From Paraspadella gotoi (lineage: Eukaryota > Chaetognatha): a stretch of DNA of 64,000 bases. The stretch is taken from contig CM119264.1 of assembly GCA_051294375.1 (NCBI GenBank), positions 30,355,656 to 30,419,655 on the forward strand, in the 5' to 3' direction. The notes under the pieces are model-generated. The model was given only the letters and a program-made list of their open reading frames with translations. It was not told the DNA's origin and did not search any database. Positions within the stretch are counted from its first letter, which is position 1, and each line of letters opens with the position of its first letter. Below are positions 1 through 12,163 of this stretch, in pieces. A program made the translations under genes and the position numbers.

Positions 1-2574
1 AGATACAGTAAAACCTTTTCAGAACAAATTTGTATTTAATCCATACTAGGTATCCAGTTGTTTATCAAGATTTAAAAAAAAAGTAAATTCATTCATAAAG
101 TTCCTGGAATATAGCTCTACAAAGTGAGTCTGAAATAGAGAAAAGCCTTATTATCTCCTAAAGAATGATTTTTGACAACTGATATTGCTCGAAGAGGTTT
201 TCCGATGATAGTCACTTATTAATTAAAAAGCATTTATTATTTTTGTACGATGACTAACCTTATTCCGATAAAAAAAATTATTTCGATGATAGTGCGCGGT
301 AAAATAGCGAGAGAGAAAACTCCTCTGCCTCAAAAAATTCAAATGCCGACATTTAGTATTTTGCATCTCGGGTTGAATTTTTTTTGTTCTTATGTTTTGT
401 TTTTATGATTTTCTATAGAAACAAAAAAAAACAAAAAAAAAAAAAAACAGATTTCCTACTGAAACGCGATGGAAATATTTTTTTCCGCTTTATTCGAATT
501 GTTGAGATAGTACGTACTCAAACTAGATAGGACGTACTCAAGCTTGACAGTACGTACTCAAGCTAGATATGGATTCAATAACAATTACGTAACATGTATT
601 TCTGAACTACGTTCTAAAACATTATTATCAATTAATTTTTACTTTTCAAAATGGAGCTAAATTCAGATTCGATTCGTGCATTGGCTCTTTAATCTCATTT
701 GCATATAGCAGTGTCAAAAATGTTAATATTTTGAAAAATTATCCGCCTCCGGATTATAGAATAAAAATAATATTAATCATCGAATAATAATATTAATAAT
801 ATTAATCATATGAGTATAATTTTAAAAATAAAACATGTATTAATAACATTAAATTTACAAAAAAGTAAAAAAAAATTGACAGATAACGATAATTATAAAC
901 GGGAAAATGGTTTGATGTTAGGGTATTTCCAAGATAGAATATAATATAATACACTGGCAATTTTAATTCCATTATGATTTTTTTTATTTTATTTTTTGCT
1001 ATATTTTACTGATTGAACCGATTCAAATTTTTCTTGGACCAATCGATAGCTCTTTAAAAGAGCTATACTTTTCATATATTATTTCTCAAAATTAAAAAAG
1101 AAATAGTGGTGTATTTAAAGCTACCTAGTGTCTTCTTTTTTTTTGCGCCGCAGTGCATATATAATATGATATAATACGCTCAAATATAGGCAAAATAAAC
1201 TCTCAAAATAAAAAGCCTTTCATGTTTTTTCCCGCCAAAGTTATTGTTGTCGTTGTTTCCCTTCAAGTCTGTCTGTCCGTCTGTCTCTTTCGTCTCTCAG
1301 GGAAATAATGTTTAACTTCCTCTTCCTAAAAATATATTCGCGTCGTTGAGGGAGAAACGATTTTCAACAAAAAATGTAAAAAGTTTTTTTTTTTTTGCAG
1401 ATTCTTTAGCAAAAAAAAAAGGGAAAGATTATATCTTCTCTTTTTGCTCTAACGGGTTTTTCTTTCTTTTATTGTTACTAATCCTCTCATATTTTTCCAC
1501 CCTCTCACTCTCTCTCTCCCTCTCCCTCTTTCTTCCGTAGGCGAAGAGGAGTCTTCTTCAAACAATGATCACGTGACCAAAGAAGAGGAAGAGAGGGAGG
1601 AAGAGGAAGAAGAGGGAGGAAAGGGAGGAAGGGAGAAGGAAGGAAACGTAATCAGCACGGCTCCCGTCTGGGCGCCCCCGCAGGAGGGAAGAGGAGGAGG
1701 AGGAGGAAGAGGAGGAGGAGGAAGAGAGGGAGAAGGAGGAGGAAGGAAGGAGGGAACGAGGAAAGGAGAAAAGAGGAAGACAGAAGCGACGAGACTGCGT
1801 TGCACCATAAAGGCCAATCCTATGGTGGGCAAAGGGGTAAGTTTGGGTTCGGTCAATTTAGAGGGTAAGTGACGGAGTTGGGTTGGATGGAGACTAACCA
1901 ACTCTACAAATATCGGGCGCTATCTTCGAAACGCGCCACATTTTTGTTTCTAATCTCGGAACTCAATTTTAATCTTAACGAACAACTCTAATATTTTTTA
2001 AAATAATAAGTTTAATCGCTAATCGTAATCCCATACCCTAACCTACTTTATAGTTTCAATCCCATTTTCTCAACTCTAATTCCTGACCTTAATCGTTATC
2101 CTTTAACCATATCCCTAACTAAATCCGTATCCAAAATCCCTAACCAATTTTTTGGTTTTCGTTATTTTGATTATTTCATTTGTTATAATCGGATAAAATG
2201 ATCCGATTAAAAAAAATCTAGAATCGAAATAAAATAACTCAATTGTTCATAAACCGATATTCGAAGACAAACGCGACATTTCGCAGATATTCATATCTCG
2301 TTCAAATAAAAAGGTTTAATGTTTGAAATTAAAAAAAAACAAAAAAAACAACAAAAAAACAGCGCGATTTATTCCTGAATTTTAAATTAACGTCAATTCT
2401 CAAGTGAAATAATAATCTAAACCTTTTCGGTTATTTGTGTGTGATTGCATTCATTTGTTTATGACAAAGAAACAATCGTTTGAATTTACGTTTGAATAAA
2501 CGTTCATATTTAAATTCCTTTCCTTCCCTATCCGTCCAACCCTCATTCTTTCTCCCTCTACCCTCTTTGTTTTT
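1..2574. other. Non-coding AT-rich flank with repeats
   Basis: No exon is recognised here. At about 507-571 a roughly 22-base unit containing the palindrome TACGTA (core tacgtactcaa) is repeated three times. Around 1570-1790 lies a purine-rich GGA/GAA tract, and 1990-2145 holds degenerate CCCTAA-like sequence. Open frames across these tracts are low-complexity and do not look like protein. Confidence 0.6.
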
Positions 2575-3186
2575 NNNNNNNNNNNNNNNNNNNNNNNNNN
2601 NNNNNNNNNNNNNNNNNNNNNNNNNNNNNNNNNNNNNNNNNNNNNNNNNNNNNNNNNNNNNNNNNNNNNNNNNNNNNNNNNNNNNNNNNNNNNNNNNNNN
2701 NNNNNNNNNNNNNNNNNNNNNNNNNNNNNNNNNNNNNNNNNNNNNNNNNNNNNNNNNNNNNNNNNNNNNNNNNNNNNNNNNNNNNNNNNNNNNNNNNNNN
2801 NNNNNNNNNNNNNNNNNNNNNNNNNNNNNNNNNNNNNNNNNNNNNNNNNNNNNNNNNNNNNNNNNNNNNNNNNNNNNNNNNNNNNNNNNNNNNNNNNNNN
2901 NNNNNNNNNNNNNNNNNNNNNNNNNNNNNNNNNNNNNNNNNNNNNNNNNNNNNNNNNNNNNNNNNNNNNNNNNNNNNNNNNNNNNNNNNNNNNNNNNNNN
3001 NNNNNNNNNNNNNNNNNNNNNNNNNNNNNNNNNNNNNNNNNNNNNNNNNNNNNNNNNNNNNNNNNNNNNNNNNNNNNNNNNNNNNNNNNNNNNNNNNNNN
3101 NNNNNNNNNNNNNNNNNNNNNNNNNNNNNNNNNNNNNNNNNNNNNNNNNNNNNNNNNNNNNNNNNNNNNNNNNNNNNNNNNNNNNN
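2575..3186. other. Assembly gap (N run)
   Basis: 612 unknown bases. GC-rich, possibly coding sequence starts immediately after it, so exon sequence may be hidden here. Confidence 0.99.
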
Positions 3187-3598
3187 CTCCGAATCTCGAG
3201 TCAACCTCGCCTCCCTTCCATCTCTCTCCAACGGCGTCGCCGATTCCATCGCCGCTCGAGCCGGCGCTCAAATCCAACCCGGCGCCGTCGACGCCGCGGA
3301 CGACGAAACGGCGCCGCTTTTCGTCGCGCGCGCCAGAGAGACGACGACGAAGCGAAAAACCATCGGACTTTTTCCCACTGACGACGACGACGACGACGAA
3401 AACGACGACGAAAACGACGCCGGAATCTTCATCCCGGGTTTGGCGCCGGCGTCGACCAAAGACCGGCGTCGGGAAGGGATCGTCGACGGGTTCCCGCAGC
3501 GGGTCGTCCTCGGTGGAAGCGACGTCTTCGCTCCGGCGACGCCCTTTGATCGAGACGTCGTCCTCAACATGAGGAAGAAGGTCGTCGTCACGTTGGAT
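3187..3598 (+). CDS. Possible exon fragment, acidic unidentified protein
   Basis: A GC-rich island of 412 bases between two N gaps is open on the + strand throughout (about 137 residues). It holds an Asp/Glu/Asn run near 3378-3418, a basic TKRK stretch before it, and ends with NMRKKVVVTLD. Third positions are mostly C or G, as in the confident exons of this window, which supports coding. However the minus strand is also open, and no splice sites are visible because both ends are gaps. No family is recognised. It could be an upstream exon of the membrane-protein gene at 6672-16321, but nothing links them directly. Confidence 0.4.
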
Positions 3599-3795
3599 NN
3601 NNNNNNNNNNNNNNNNNNNNNNNNNNNNNNNNNNNNNNNNNNNNNNNNNNNNNNNNNNNNNNNNNNNNNNNNNNNNNNNNNNNNNNNNNNNNNNNNNNNN
3701 NNNNNNNNNNNNNNNNNNNNNNNNNNNNNNNNNNNNNNNNNNNNNNNNNNNNNNNNNNNNNNNNNNNNNNNNNNNNNNNNNNNNNNNNNNNNNNN
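3599..3795. other. Assembly gap (N run)
   Basis: 197 unknown bases directly after the GC-rich possible exon. Confidence 0.99.
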
Positions 3796-4125
3796 TTTTT
3801 TTTAATATTTGCAAATTCAAGATCAAATCATTTTAAAACTCATGCTTGATATACTGTAGAAGATTTAAATTGACAAATTTAATATAACATAAATAATAGA
3901 GAAATATTTACCGTTTTAATCTAAAATATAGTTTTTTTTTGCCAATGCTTTTTCGCAGTCAGGCACAAAAGTGCATCGAATCAAATCGGATTAACTGTAA
4001 TTGTATGAACATTGTTGCGACCTGTCTCATGTCACTTTTACCACATGTCACATGACACTGTTGCCACATGTCTCCTCCTAAATCCGTCGAATTTTTTGTG
4101 GATCGAAAAATTTCGATTTGGGTCG

Positions 4126-4580
4126 NNNNNNNNNNNNNNNNNNNNNNNNNNNNNNNNNNNNNNNNNNNNNNNNNNNNNNNNNNNNNNNNNNNNNNNNNNN
4201 NNNNNNNNNNNNNNNNNNNNNNNNNNNNNNNNNNNNNNNNNNNNNNNNNNNNNNNNNNNNNNNNNNNNNNNNNNNNNNNNNNNNNNNNNNNNNNNNNNNN
4301 NNNNNNNNNNNNNNNNNNNNNNNNNNNNNNNNNNNNNNNNNNNNNNNNNNNNNNNNNNNNNNNNNNNNNNNNNNNNNNNNNNNNNNNNNNNNNNNNNNNN
4401 NNNNNNNNNNNNNNNNNNNNNNNNNNNNNNNNNNNNNNNNNNNNNNNNNNNNNNNNNNNNNNNNNNNNNNNNNNNNNNNNNNNNNNNNNNNNNNNNNNNN
4501 NNNNNNNNNNNNNNNNNNNNNNNNNNNNNNNNNNNNNNNNNNNNNNNNNNNNNNNNNNNNNNNNNNNNNNNNNNNNNNNN
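4126..4580. other. Assembly gap (N run)
   Basis: 455 unknown bases. Confidence 0.99.
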
Positions 4581-5029
4581 GCCTGACAGTCCGCCTGACC
4601 GCCCTTGCCTGACAGTCCGCCTGCCCGCTCAAAGGAGTGAAAGGAGTGACCTTATCACGCACTTACCCTCATGTTTTGTCATTAGGTAATTATTTTTCAT
4701 AAAAATTAAGAAAGAAGCTGATAAGAAAAGTATTAAGGGTGACAAAATTAAAATTATGGTTGTCTAATTGAAATTTTTTGCTAAATGTACATCTTTTTAT
4801 TTTTTTAAATAAATAAAATAACTTGACAGTTGCAATATACAATTCATTTAATAATATTGAACACGCTACTTATTTTCAACTTTATATTTAAAACAGCTCA
4901 ACGTTATTTTTAAAAATATGGAAGGCAATATTTTCCTTTAACTTAAATATCGAACCTTTTCTTCGCTGACCCGTCAAAGTAGAAATGGACCCTCCATTCC
5001 ATTTTCCATAAAAACATTTTTTTTCTCAT

Positions 5030-5079
<50 letters not shown>

Positions 5080-5276
5080 AAGCATTAATTGTCTTTATTA
5101 TTTTTCTTATTTCCATTTTCTATCATTTTTGTCCTTCAGTATTTTTTGCATTTTTTTCCTTTTTTTCTTTTTTTTCTTTTTAAGTTCGACCTTTTTGTCC
5201 TCAAGAGGTCGGGGCTATTTTCATCGCCTCATTCTAAAACATCTGAACTAATGGAGAGAGAGAGAGAGAGAAGAGA

Positions 5277-5307
<31 letters not shown>

Positions 5308-5616
5308 GAGAGAGACAGAGACGAGACAGAGCCACAAAAACCTTTCTCTTCACACTAACGTGAGAAAATTTTTTATTATTAATTAAAATGATAATGCAAT
5401 ATTCGCAATTTTTTAGCTAAGTGTCCTTAGAATTCATGTGGTTTTAAGCTAAAAAAAAAATTTGTGACATCGAATAAGTAAATGAAAAAAGGTGAAATAA
5501 ATGAATAAATGAAATATTTTTAATTTTGATTCATTCAAATTCAATCTTGAAATCAGAAACGACTTTTTTCTCTTTCAGTCAAACAATTTTTTTTATTTTT
5601 TAACTTTTCTTTGTAT

Positions 5617-5680
<64 letters not shown>

Positions 5681-5690
5681 TCTCTCTCTT
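5617..5690. repeat. (CT)n microsatellite
   Basis: Almost uninterrupted TC dinucleotide run. Similar shorter runs lie upstream at about 5034-5077 (CT) and 5255-5310 (GA). Confidence 0.95.
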
Positions 5691-6314
5691 TGAATAATAA
5701 AATTTTCTATAGAAAATTCGTTTCTCAATAAAGAATAGAAACGTGCGGAGGAAAACTACGACCGTGAAAAATTCTGTTCACAGCATAACGGCAGTTTTTA
5801 TAATATTTACAAAAAACAAATGCTAAAACAAACTATTCAATGTTAACAACTTATACAACAAATAGAATTTAACCCTAAAAAAGATAAACCTCTCACATCT
5901 ACTTATCACCACCGAATCTTCAACGAGCAAGAAAATTCCCTGGAGGAGGCGAAAAAATTGGATATCAGGGTCACGTGACTTCCCCCTGATTTCTCTCTCG
6001 TGTCGTCACTTTTGACGTTATTCCTCGCGACGTCACGACGTGTGACACTTGAGTCCCACGCAACTCGAGGCCCGTCGTTATATCATCGGACGGTTTTTTT
6101 ATTTTTATTTTTGGGAAAGGGTGGTGGCTGGATATGAGAATGTTAGAGCTTTATTTTCCGAAAGTATCCCATTTCTTTTTCAGATTTTCAGATTGAAAAC
6201 CCTATAAGTATTTGACCCTAATCTCTTATCTAATACTTAACTTAATCTTTAACCATTATACTTAATTATAAACGATTTCCTAACTATAATATCTAACCCT
6301 GATAAATCTAAATG

Positions 6315-6346
6315 CTGATGAAGATATGAACCCAAAGAGTCGAAAC
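6315..6346 (+). ncRNA. Hammerhead-ribozyme-like motif (degenerate)
   Basis: CTGATGA at 6315-6321 and CGAAAC at 6341-6346 are separated by 19 bases, the order and spacing of the two conserved core segments of a hammerhead ribozyme around a small stem II. Stem II pairing is weak (about GAT with GTC and a bulged A). The following ATGTCCGT and A/T-rich tail match a second locus near 25032-25060, so this looks like a dispersed element, as known for hammerhead motifs in Penelope-like retroelements. Activity is doubtful. Confidence 0.3.
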
Positions 6347-6671
6347 ATGTCCGTCTATTAAAATAAATCATTGTCACAAATTCAAAAACACTTTGTTTTC
6401 TCTAAATATCTAACCCGAATCCATAACCCTAATACTTAACAAAATCTTTAACTTAACCCTCAATAATAACCCTTAACCTAATCTTTTAAGAAATAAAGCT
6501 TTGAATTTAAATTGAAATGAGGCACTTTTGGGAAAATATGGCAACTTTAGGATGGGAAGTTTTTCATTTTTATTTTTGGTTTTTTTCTCCCCCCCTTCTC
6601 TCTCTCTCCCCCCCCCTCTCTCCCCTCTCCAAACCCCTACCACCCCTTCCCAACCCTACCTCCTTCCACAG

Positions 6672-6812
6672 CCCGCGACTCCCGCCCTCATCGATTGTCC
6701 CTCCGCGTCTGGGATCGAAACGGACGCCTCTTCACGCACAACGTTTCCATGACGACGAAGGATGATGAATTCTCACCGGAAATCAACCACGCGGCCGGCG
6801 TCGCCTCGTACG
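6672..6812 (+). CDS. Internal exon of unidentified membrane-protein gene
   Basis: A pyrimidine-rich tract ending in CCTTCCACAG precedes the exon and GTGAGA follows it. The frame is open and GC-biased, encoding a segment with LRVWDRNGRLFTHNVS and ending ...HAAGVASY. It leaves one base (G) over, which combines with the two leading bases of the exon at 14207 to give an Asp codon, so the two join in phase. The product would lie on the luminal or extracellular side of the membrane helix in the next exon. NVS is a possible N-glycosylation sequon. I recognise no family. Confidence 0.45.
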
Positions 6813-7524
6813 GTGAGACCTGATTGGTCGAGGAGGAATCCTCGCGAAGTCATAAACGATACTTTTAACGGTTTCATGGTTTTACTGGAAAATATGCCAC
6901 CGGAAGTGTTACTTATTTGATTTTAGTTCTTTAAATGTTCAAAAATAGACAGTGAATAGGCAGAATAATAGTTATGAATTAACCTTTGAGGTTTGCATCT
7001 GGCGAACGACTTGGTGGATTTGAATCCTTCATGATAATTTATGTATCTTCGTGCGAAAAGAAACATAATTATGTTAAAATTTTATACAGTTTTAACAAAG
7101 AATATAAAATTGAAATGGATTGAAAGAAAAGACTGACGTCATTGTCATATTATCGAAATTTTTTGGAACAACCATTTCAATGTTTGAACAGCACCATTTC
7201 ATTGATGGAAACTTGTTAATATCACTTGGGGGTTTGTCGTATATAAAGTAAATAAAGTAAAAAACTCACCAAATCCTTTTAACGTTTTTAGTATGAATGG
7301 TTTATCACAATTTTGCAAACAATTTTTCGCACTTTCTTTGTTTAGAAAAAAACCAAACTTTTTTGTTGAGTCGCAACGAATTTAGCGCCTGTCGCCTGAA
7401 GAGCGGACGACGTTTCCATCAAAATGGCCGCCTGTTGTTTCTCCGCCTGCATTTGTTATGATATGGAAATAATGTTGTTTTTTTTTCGCTTTTCCTAGAG
7501 AAAGTCTCATCGTCGACAGGTTAC

Positions 7525-7790
7525 GTCGTTATAGATGTCGGCCGCTCCTTTAGAGATGACGGTTTTTGTCGTTTTAGATGTCGGCCGATCCTTTAGAGAT
7601 GACGGTTTTTGTCGTTATAGATGTCGGCCGCTCCTTTAGAGATGACGGTTTTTGTCGTTATAGATGTCGGCCGCTCCTTTAGAGATGACGGTTTTTGTCG
7701 TTTTAGATGTCGGTTGAGAGATGAGTTTTTTCGCTTCAGATGTCGGACGGTCCTATAAAGATGATGGGTTTCGTCCCTGCCAGTCCTTTA
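7525..7790. repeat. 43-bp tandem repeat
   Basis: The unit begins GTCGTTATAGATGTCGG and recurs at 7525, 7568, 7611, 7654 and 7697, an exact 43-base spacing. The first four units are near identical (TTATAG or TTTTAG at the start). The fifth decays into related sequence up to about 7790. Confidence 0.95.
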
Positions 7791-8132
7791 AAGATAGGCA
7801 GAGATCTTTAATTGCTTTTAAAGTTAAAAAGATCTTGATCATTAACAAAGACATTGGCAATTAAATACACCTGCAACTACTCTTTTTTAACAGTATGTAT
7901 ATTTCGGTTGCAACGTTGAATTAGTTCGATTTTATTTCTATATTTTTCAAAAATGTGTACTATAAAATGAATAAGAAGAATCGGCTTATTGAAATTTTCT
8001 TGGGGGTTTGCCAGTTTTGCCACAAAGGATGCCAGTTTGCCATCACTGACAAACTCTCTCAACGCTGTCTCGGTTCCGTCGTCTTAGACGCCAACCAATT
8101 TCTAATGCCACGCCCAAAACAAATTCACTCCC

Positions 8133-8340
<208 letters not shown>

Positions 8341-8759
8341 AACCCAGTTACCTAGTAACGTAACACAACACATGCGCAGACTAGCGGAGTCACAGTCGCA
8401 GAAAAACCAAAACAAAGAAATAATCATAAACAAAGTGAAAAAATAACAAAACCGAAAATGAAACCAAATAAAAATAAAATCCAAACAATAAATAAATCCA
8501 AAACAACACAGAAGAAGCGAAACAAACGCGACGATTTTAAAGAAGGCCTGATTTTTTTTCACAATCCTGCCTGCGCCCGCCTGTCCGCCCGCTCGCCGCC
8601 TTTCCACCACGCCGCTACAACGCCTCTTCGGCCGCCCGACCCGCCTCGCCGCCTGACCGCCCCTTCCGCCCGGCCTGATTAGGTTTATCAACATAACGAG
8701 ACGCGGAGAGAAAACTTAGAAGGAAAGATTCGACGATGAGAGTGAATTATCCATTTTTA

Positions 8760-9110
8760 TTAGTCTGGGACATAGGGAAGGACAATGGGGAGGACATAGG
8801 AGGGAGTAAAGAAGGTTAGGAGGACAAAGTGGGGATAAGGGGGGGAAGAACAATGGGGTAACTGGGAAGGGCTAGGAGGAACAGGGAAGAACAAGGGAAG
8901 AACGGCTAAAGGATAGAGGAAGAACAAGAAGAACAAGAGGAGAACCAGGTAAGAGAGAGGAAGGACAAGGAAGAACAAAGAAATGCAAGGAAGGACAAGA
9001 AAACGCGCGGAAGATCTAGGAAGGATTGGGAATGGCGAGGAAGTACAAAGAAGGGCAAAAGGACAAAGGGGAAAAGGGTGCTAAGAATAAGGAAGAACAA
9101 AGCGCCTGAA
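8760..9110. repeat. Degenerate purine-rich minisatellite
   Basis: Loose repetition of GGAAGAACAAG- and GGAAGGACAAG-like units of about 10-17 bases over 350 bases, almost free of pyrimidine runs on the + strand. Confidence 0.8.
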
Positions 9111-10079
9111 GGCATCGATCGCTCGCGGTTTAAATAAGTTCTTTGCTTGAGTTTTTGGGCAACGATGTATGTATATTTCTTACCAAAGATAACTTGCTTA
9201 TGTGTTGAGTTGTATTTAATAAAATTTAAATTTTAAAACGAGGCTCAAACGCCAGACACTATCATCCTTGGACGAACTAGAAAAAAAAAACGTAGAAGAA
9301 AAACCCAAATGAAACAGCAAATGAAAATAATAAAAACAAAACAGCCAAACATTTATCGAAACAATCAACAAATAAAGAGAAAAACAAACAAAAAAAACAA
9401 ACAGAAAAACAATCAACAAAAAAAACAAGTGTTTCTTCTCTGGTCGAATTTCGAGTTGAACTTCATCTCACGATTTTCTTGCTGTGAAGATTTCGTCAAA
9501 TCAAACGCGGATTTCGAGTCCGCAAGAGAAATCCTGCGAGTACAAAGACCACAGTCTGTGTCTGGCACAGACCACACAGAAGGGCGTGGGAGCTCACAGG
9601 CCACAGCCCACGCCCCACTCGCCCCACAAGCGACATGTCAACTCCCTTTAAAATCCACAACCCACGGAAATCAGGAAATTTCCAGTGCACGGGGGCCCCC
9701 ACAGCTAAAAGACCACTTCCCCACTCAGATGTTCCCACTGTTCACAGCATACGCCTTACCCCCGCCCCCCCACACGGACGCGTCGTGGTGAAAAATAATG
9801 TCGCGTTTTCGCTTAATGAGATTCGAAACGAATTTAGTTGCAAAAAGTCATTACGAAATATATCGCAGGTGAATGGATAGCAATTTTATTTTTTAAGCTT
9901 TTTCAATTTGTATTAAGAATCAAGTTCTATTTTTTATGTTTTTAATTTTTGGTCCGCAAACTTTTTTCACTCGCTCTCTTCGGCAAGCTCAGGCAAGCAT
10001 TATTACAAGCTCTACAAGTAGTATAAGATTACGCCCATTCCCCCTGTGACGACATCAAGCTAATCTTTTTCTATTTTCT

Positions 10080-10520
10080 TTCTTTCTTTCTTTATTTTCT
10101 TTTTCCTTCTTTCCTTGATTTTATTTTTTTATTATTCTATTCCTTTTTTTTCCGTTTCTTTTCTACTTCTCTTTCCCTCTCTTTATTCCACCCTTTCCTT
10201 TCTCTTTCTCTTTTCCATTTTCATTTTCCCTTTTCCATTTCTATTTCCCTTTCACTTTCATATTTCTCTTTTCTCTATTCCTTCCATTTCCCTTTATCCT
10301 CCCTGATTCATTTTCCCTTTTCCATTTTCCCCTTTCCTTTTCCCTTTCCCTTTCCCTTTCCCTCTTCCATTTCCCTATCCCTTTTCCCTTTCACTCTTCC
10401 ATTTCCCTATCCCTTTTCCCTTTCACTCTTCCATTTCCCTGTCCCTTTTCCCTTTCCCTCTTCCATTTCCCTGTCCCTTTTCCATTTCCCTTTTCCCTTT
10501 TCCCTTTCTCCTCCCCGATT
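10080..10520. repeat. Pyrimidine-rich tract with 32-bp tandem repeat
   Basis: CTCTTCCATTTCCCT recurs at 10362, 10394, 10426 and 10458, an exact 32-base period inside a longer CCCTTTTCC-rich tract. Confidence 0.9.
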
Positions 10521-10643
10521 CCCTTTTTTTTCTCAAAACAATCTCGCGTCGGCGCTAATGTGCTACGTGTCCTAATCGTAGGCGAGGGGGACATTCGCCT
10601 CCGTCCTTCCCCCCTGCGGGTTCCGTCGCTCCGCAAATCTCAT

Positions 10644-10702
10644 TTCTCTCTCTCTCTCTCTCTCCCTTCTTCTCTCTCTCTCTTCTCTCTCTCTCTCTCT
10701 CT

Positions 10703-10740
<38 letters not shown>
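10644..10740. repeat. (CT)n microsatellite
   Basis: TC dinucleotide array with CTT interruptions. Confidence 0.95.
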
Positions 10741-10741
<1 letters not shown>

Positions 10742-10879
10742 CGCCACACAAAAAAAAAAGACATTAAAAGAATATTACGAGAAAAATCGCTCCCCTGTTT
10801 TTCTTTTTTCCGCATTTTTTTAAAAAATCTTTTTTAACTCGATTTTTTTTTCTATTTTCCATTTTTCGATTCTCTCAAA

Positions 10880-11290
10880 AGTCGTTTTTCTTTTTTTCCT
10901 TTCATTTTTCTTTTCCTTTCCTCCCTTTTTCTTTTCCTTTCATTTCTCTTTTCCTTTCCTGCCTTTTTCTTTTGCTTTCAATATTCTTTTTCTTTCCTCT
11001 CTTTTTTCTTTCCATTCATTTTTCTTTTTCTTTCCTTTCATTTTTCTTTTCCTTTCCTTTCATTTTTTTTTACTTTCCTCCGTTTTTTCTTTTCCTTTCA
11101 TTTTTATTTTCCTTTCCTCTATTTTTCTTTTTCTTTCCTCCCTTTTTTCTTTGCTTTCATTTTTCTTTTCCTTTTCTCCCTTTTGTGTTTCCTTTCCTCC
11201 ATTTTTCTTTCCCTTTCATTTTTCTTTTCCTTTCCTCCCTTTTTTCTTTCCTTTCCTCCCTTTTTTCTTTCCTTTCCTCCGTCGGCTTCG
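10880..11290. repeat. Pyrimidine-rich TTTCCTTTTC minisatellite
   Basis: Irregular repetition of TTTTCCTTTC(C/A)T units, nearly free of purines for 400 bases. Followed by a CT tract at 11373-11442. Confidence 0.85.
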
Positions 11291-11369
11291 ATGTTGTCTT
11301 TTTTTCTTGTTCCGCATTAATTTCGCATCATTTCGTCTAATTCCCACCCGAAAAGCAGGGAACGCAGCT

Positions 11370-11372
<3 letters not shown>

Positions 11373-11435
<63 letters not shown>

Positions 11436-11442
11436 TCTCCTT
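11373..11442. repeat. (CT)n microsatellite
   Basis: Uninterrupted CT array of about 70 bases. Confidence 0.96.
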
Positions 11443-11748
11443 CTTTTCCACATTTTGTACTATAGGAAAACAACTTTTAGGAATTTTTGAGCGAATGTTT
11501 TTACACCTTGGAAGACTGGCTGCTTCATATTTAATCCTTTAAATAAATATTTTATATAGAGACAACGACATCGGTTCTTCTAATGCGTTGCGCCGCAGTG
11601 ACTTCGCCCGTGCATTGGAATTTTGTCTTTTATTTTTTTTAGTTTTAGGATATCCTGAAGGCGACGCTAGCAGTCACTTAGATTTGAGGTCTGTCTTAAC
11701 AAATGAGCAACCAACTGTTGGCGAATTATGAGAATTTTTAATGTCAGT

Positions 11749-11833
11749 TGGACAGACTGGCGGACAGACATACAGATCGTCCGACCGAAAAGTGATTTAT
11801 CGAGTTGCTCCGCGAGTACTCGCGGCACAACTA
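11749..11833 (+). repeat. Dispersed repeat with CGCGAGTACTCGCG palindrome
   Basis: The order is GACAGACTGGCGGACAGAC, then CCGACCG, then a perfect 14-base palindrome at 11811-11824, then GGCACAAC. The same order (GGCGGACAGACGGACCGACCG ... GAGTACTCGCGGCGCGAC) recurs at 39740-39815. Partial copies lie at 21770-21800 and 52500-52530. Confidence 0.75.
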
Positions 11834-12163
11834 AACAGTTGACTTCTTTGTAAAAAGGGCAAGAACTTCACATTTTATTGCGATGTAAAACTTTCTTCGC
11901 TAAAATGCGGTTGTCTAATACTAAATTCATTTACGATGCCACATTTTAATTTAATTTATTGTTTACACTCATAGAAGCATTTTAAAATTTAATTATATTA
12001 AATTATCATTGTGTTTTGGCAAAACTTGAAAAAGATTTTTGGCTTTATCTTAAATTTACTTCCCCCATAGTTGCTCTGTGCTTTCAGTTTAAATATTTTG
12101 ATCTGTACCGAAAAAAGAAGGAAAAAAAAAGAAGAAAAGAAAAGAGAGGAAGAAAAAGAAAAG

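Larger units (their letters stand above)
3796..6671. other. Intronic/intergenic DNA with microsatellites and one gap
   Basis: Holds an N gap (4126-4580), a short CCGCCTGACCG-type repeat at 4581-4630, and CT/GA runs at about 5034-5077, 5255-5310 and 5617-5690. Degenerate AACCCTAA-like sequence lies at 6200-6490 and a hammerhead-like motif at 6315-6346. The stretch 5940-6080 is richer in GC, with CACGTG and several GACGTCA-like sites, and might be regulatory. No exon is recognised. Confidence 0.5.

Noticed and set aside
7525-7790. Regularly spaced 43-bp units considered as a CRISPR array
   Set aside because: The whole unit is repeated with no variable spacers, and the genome is animal.
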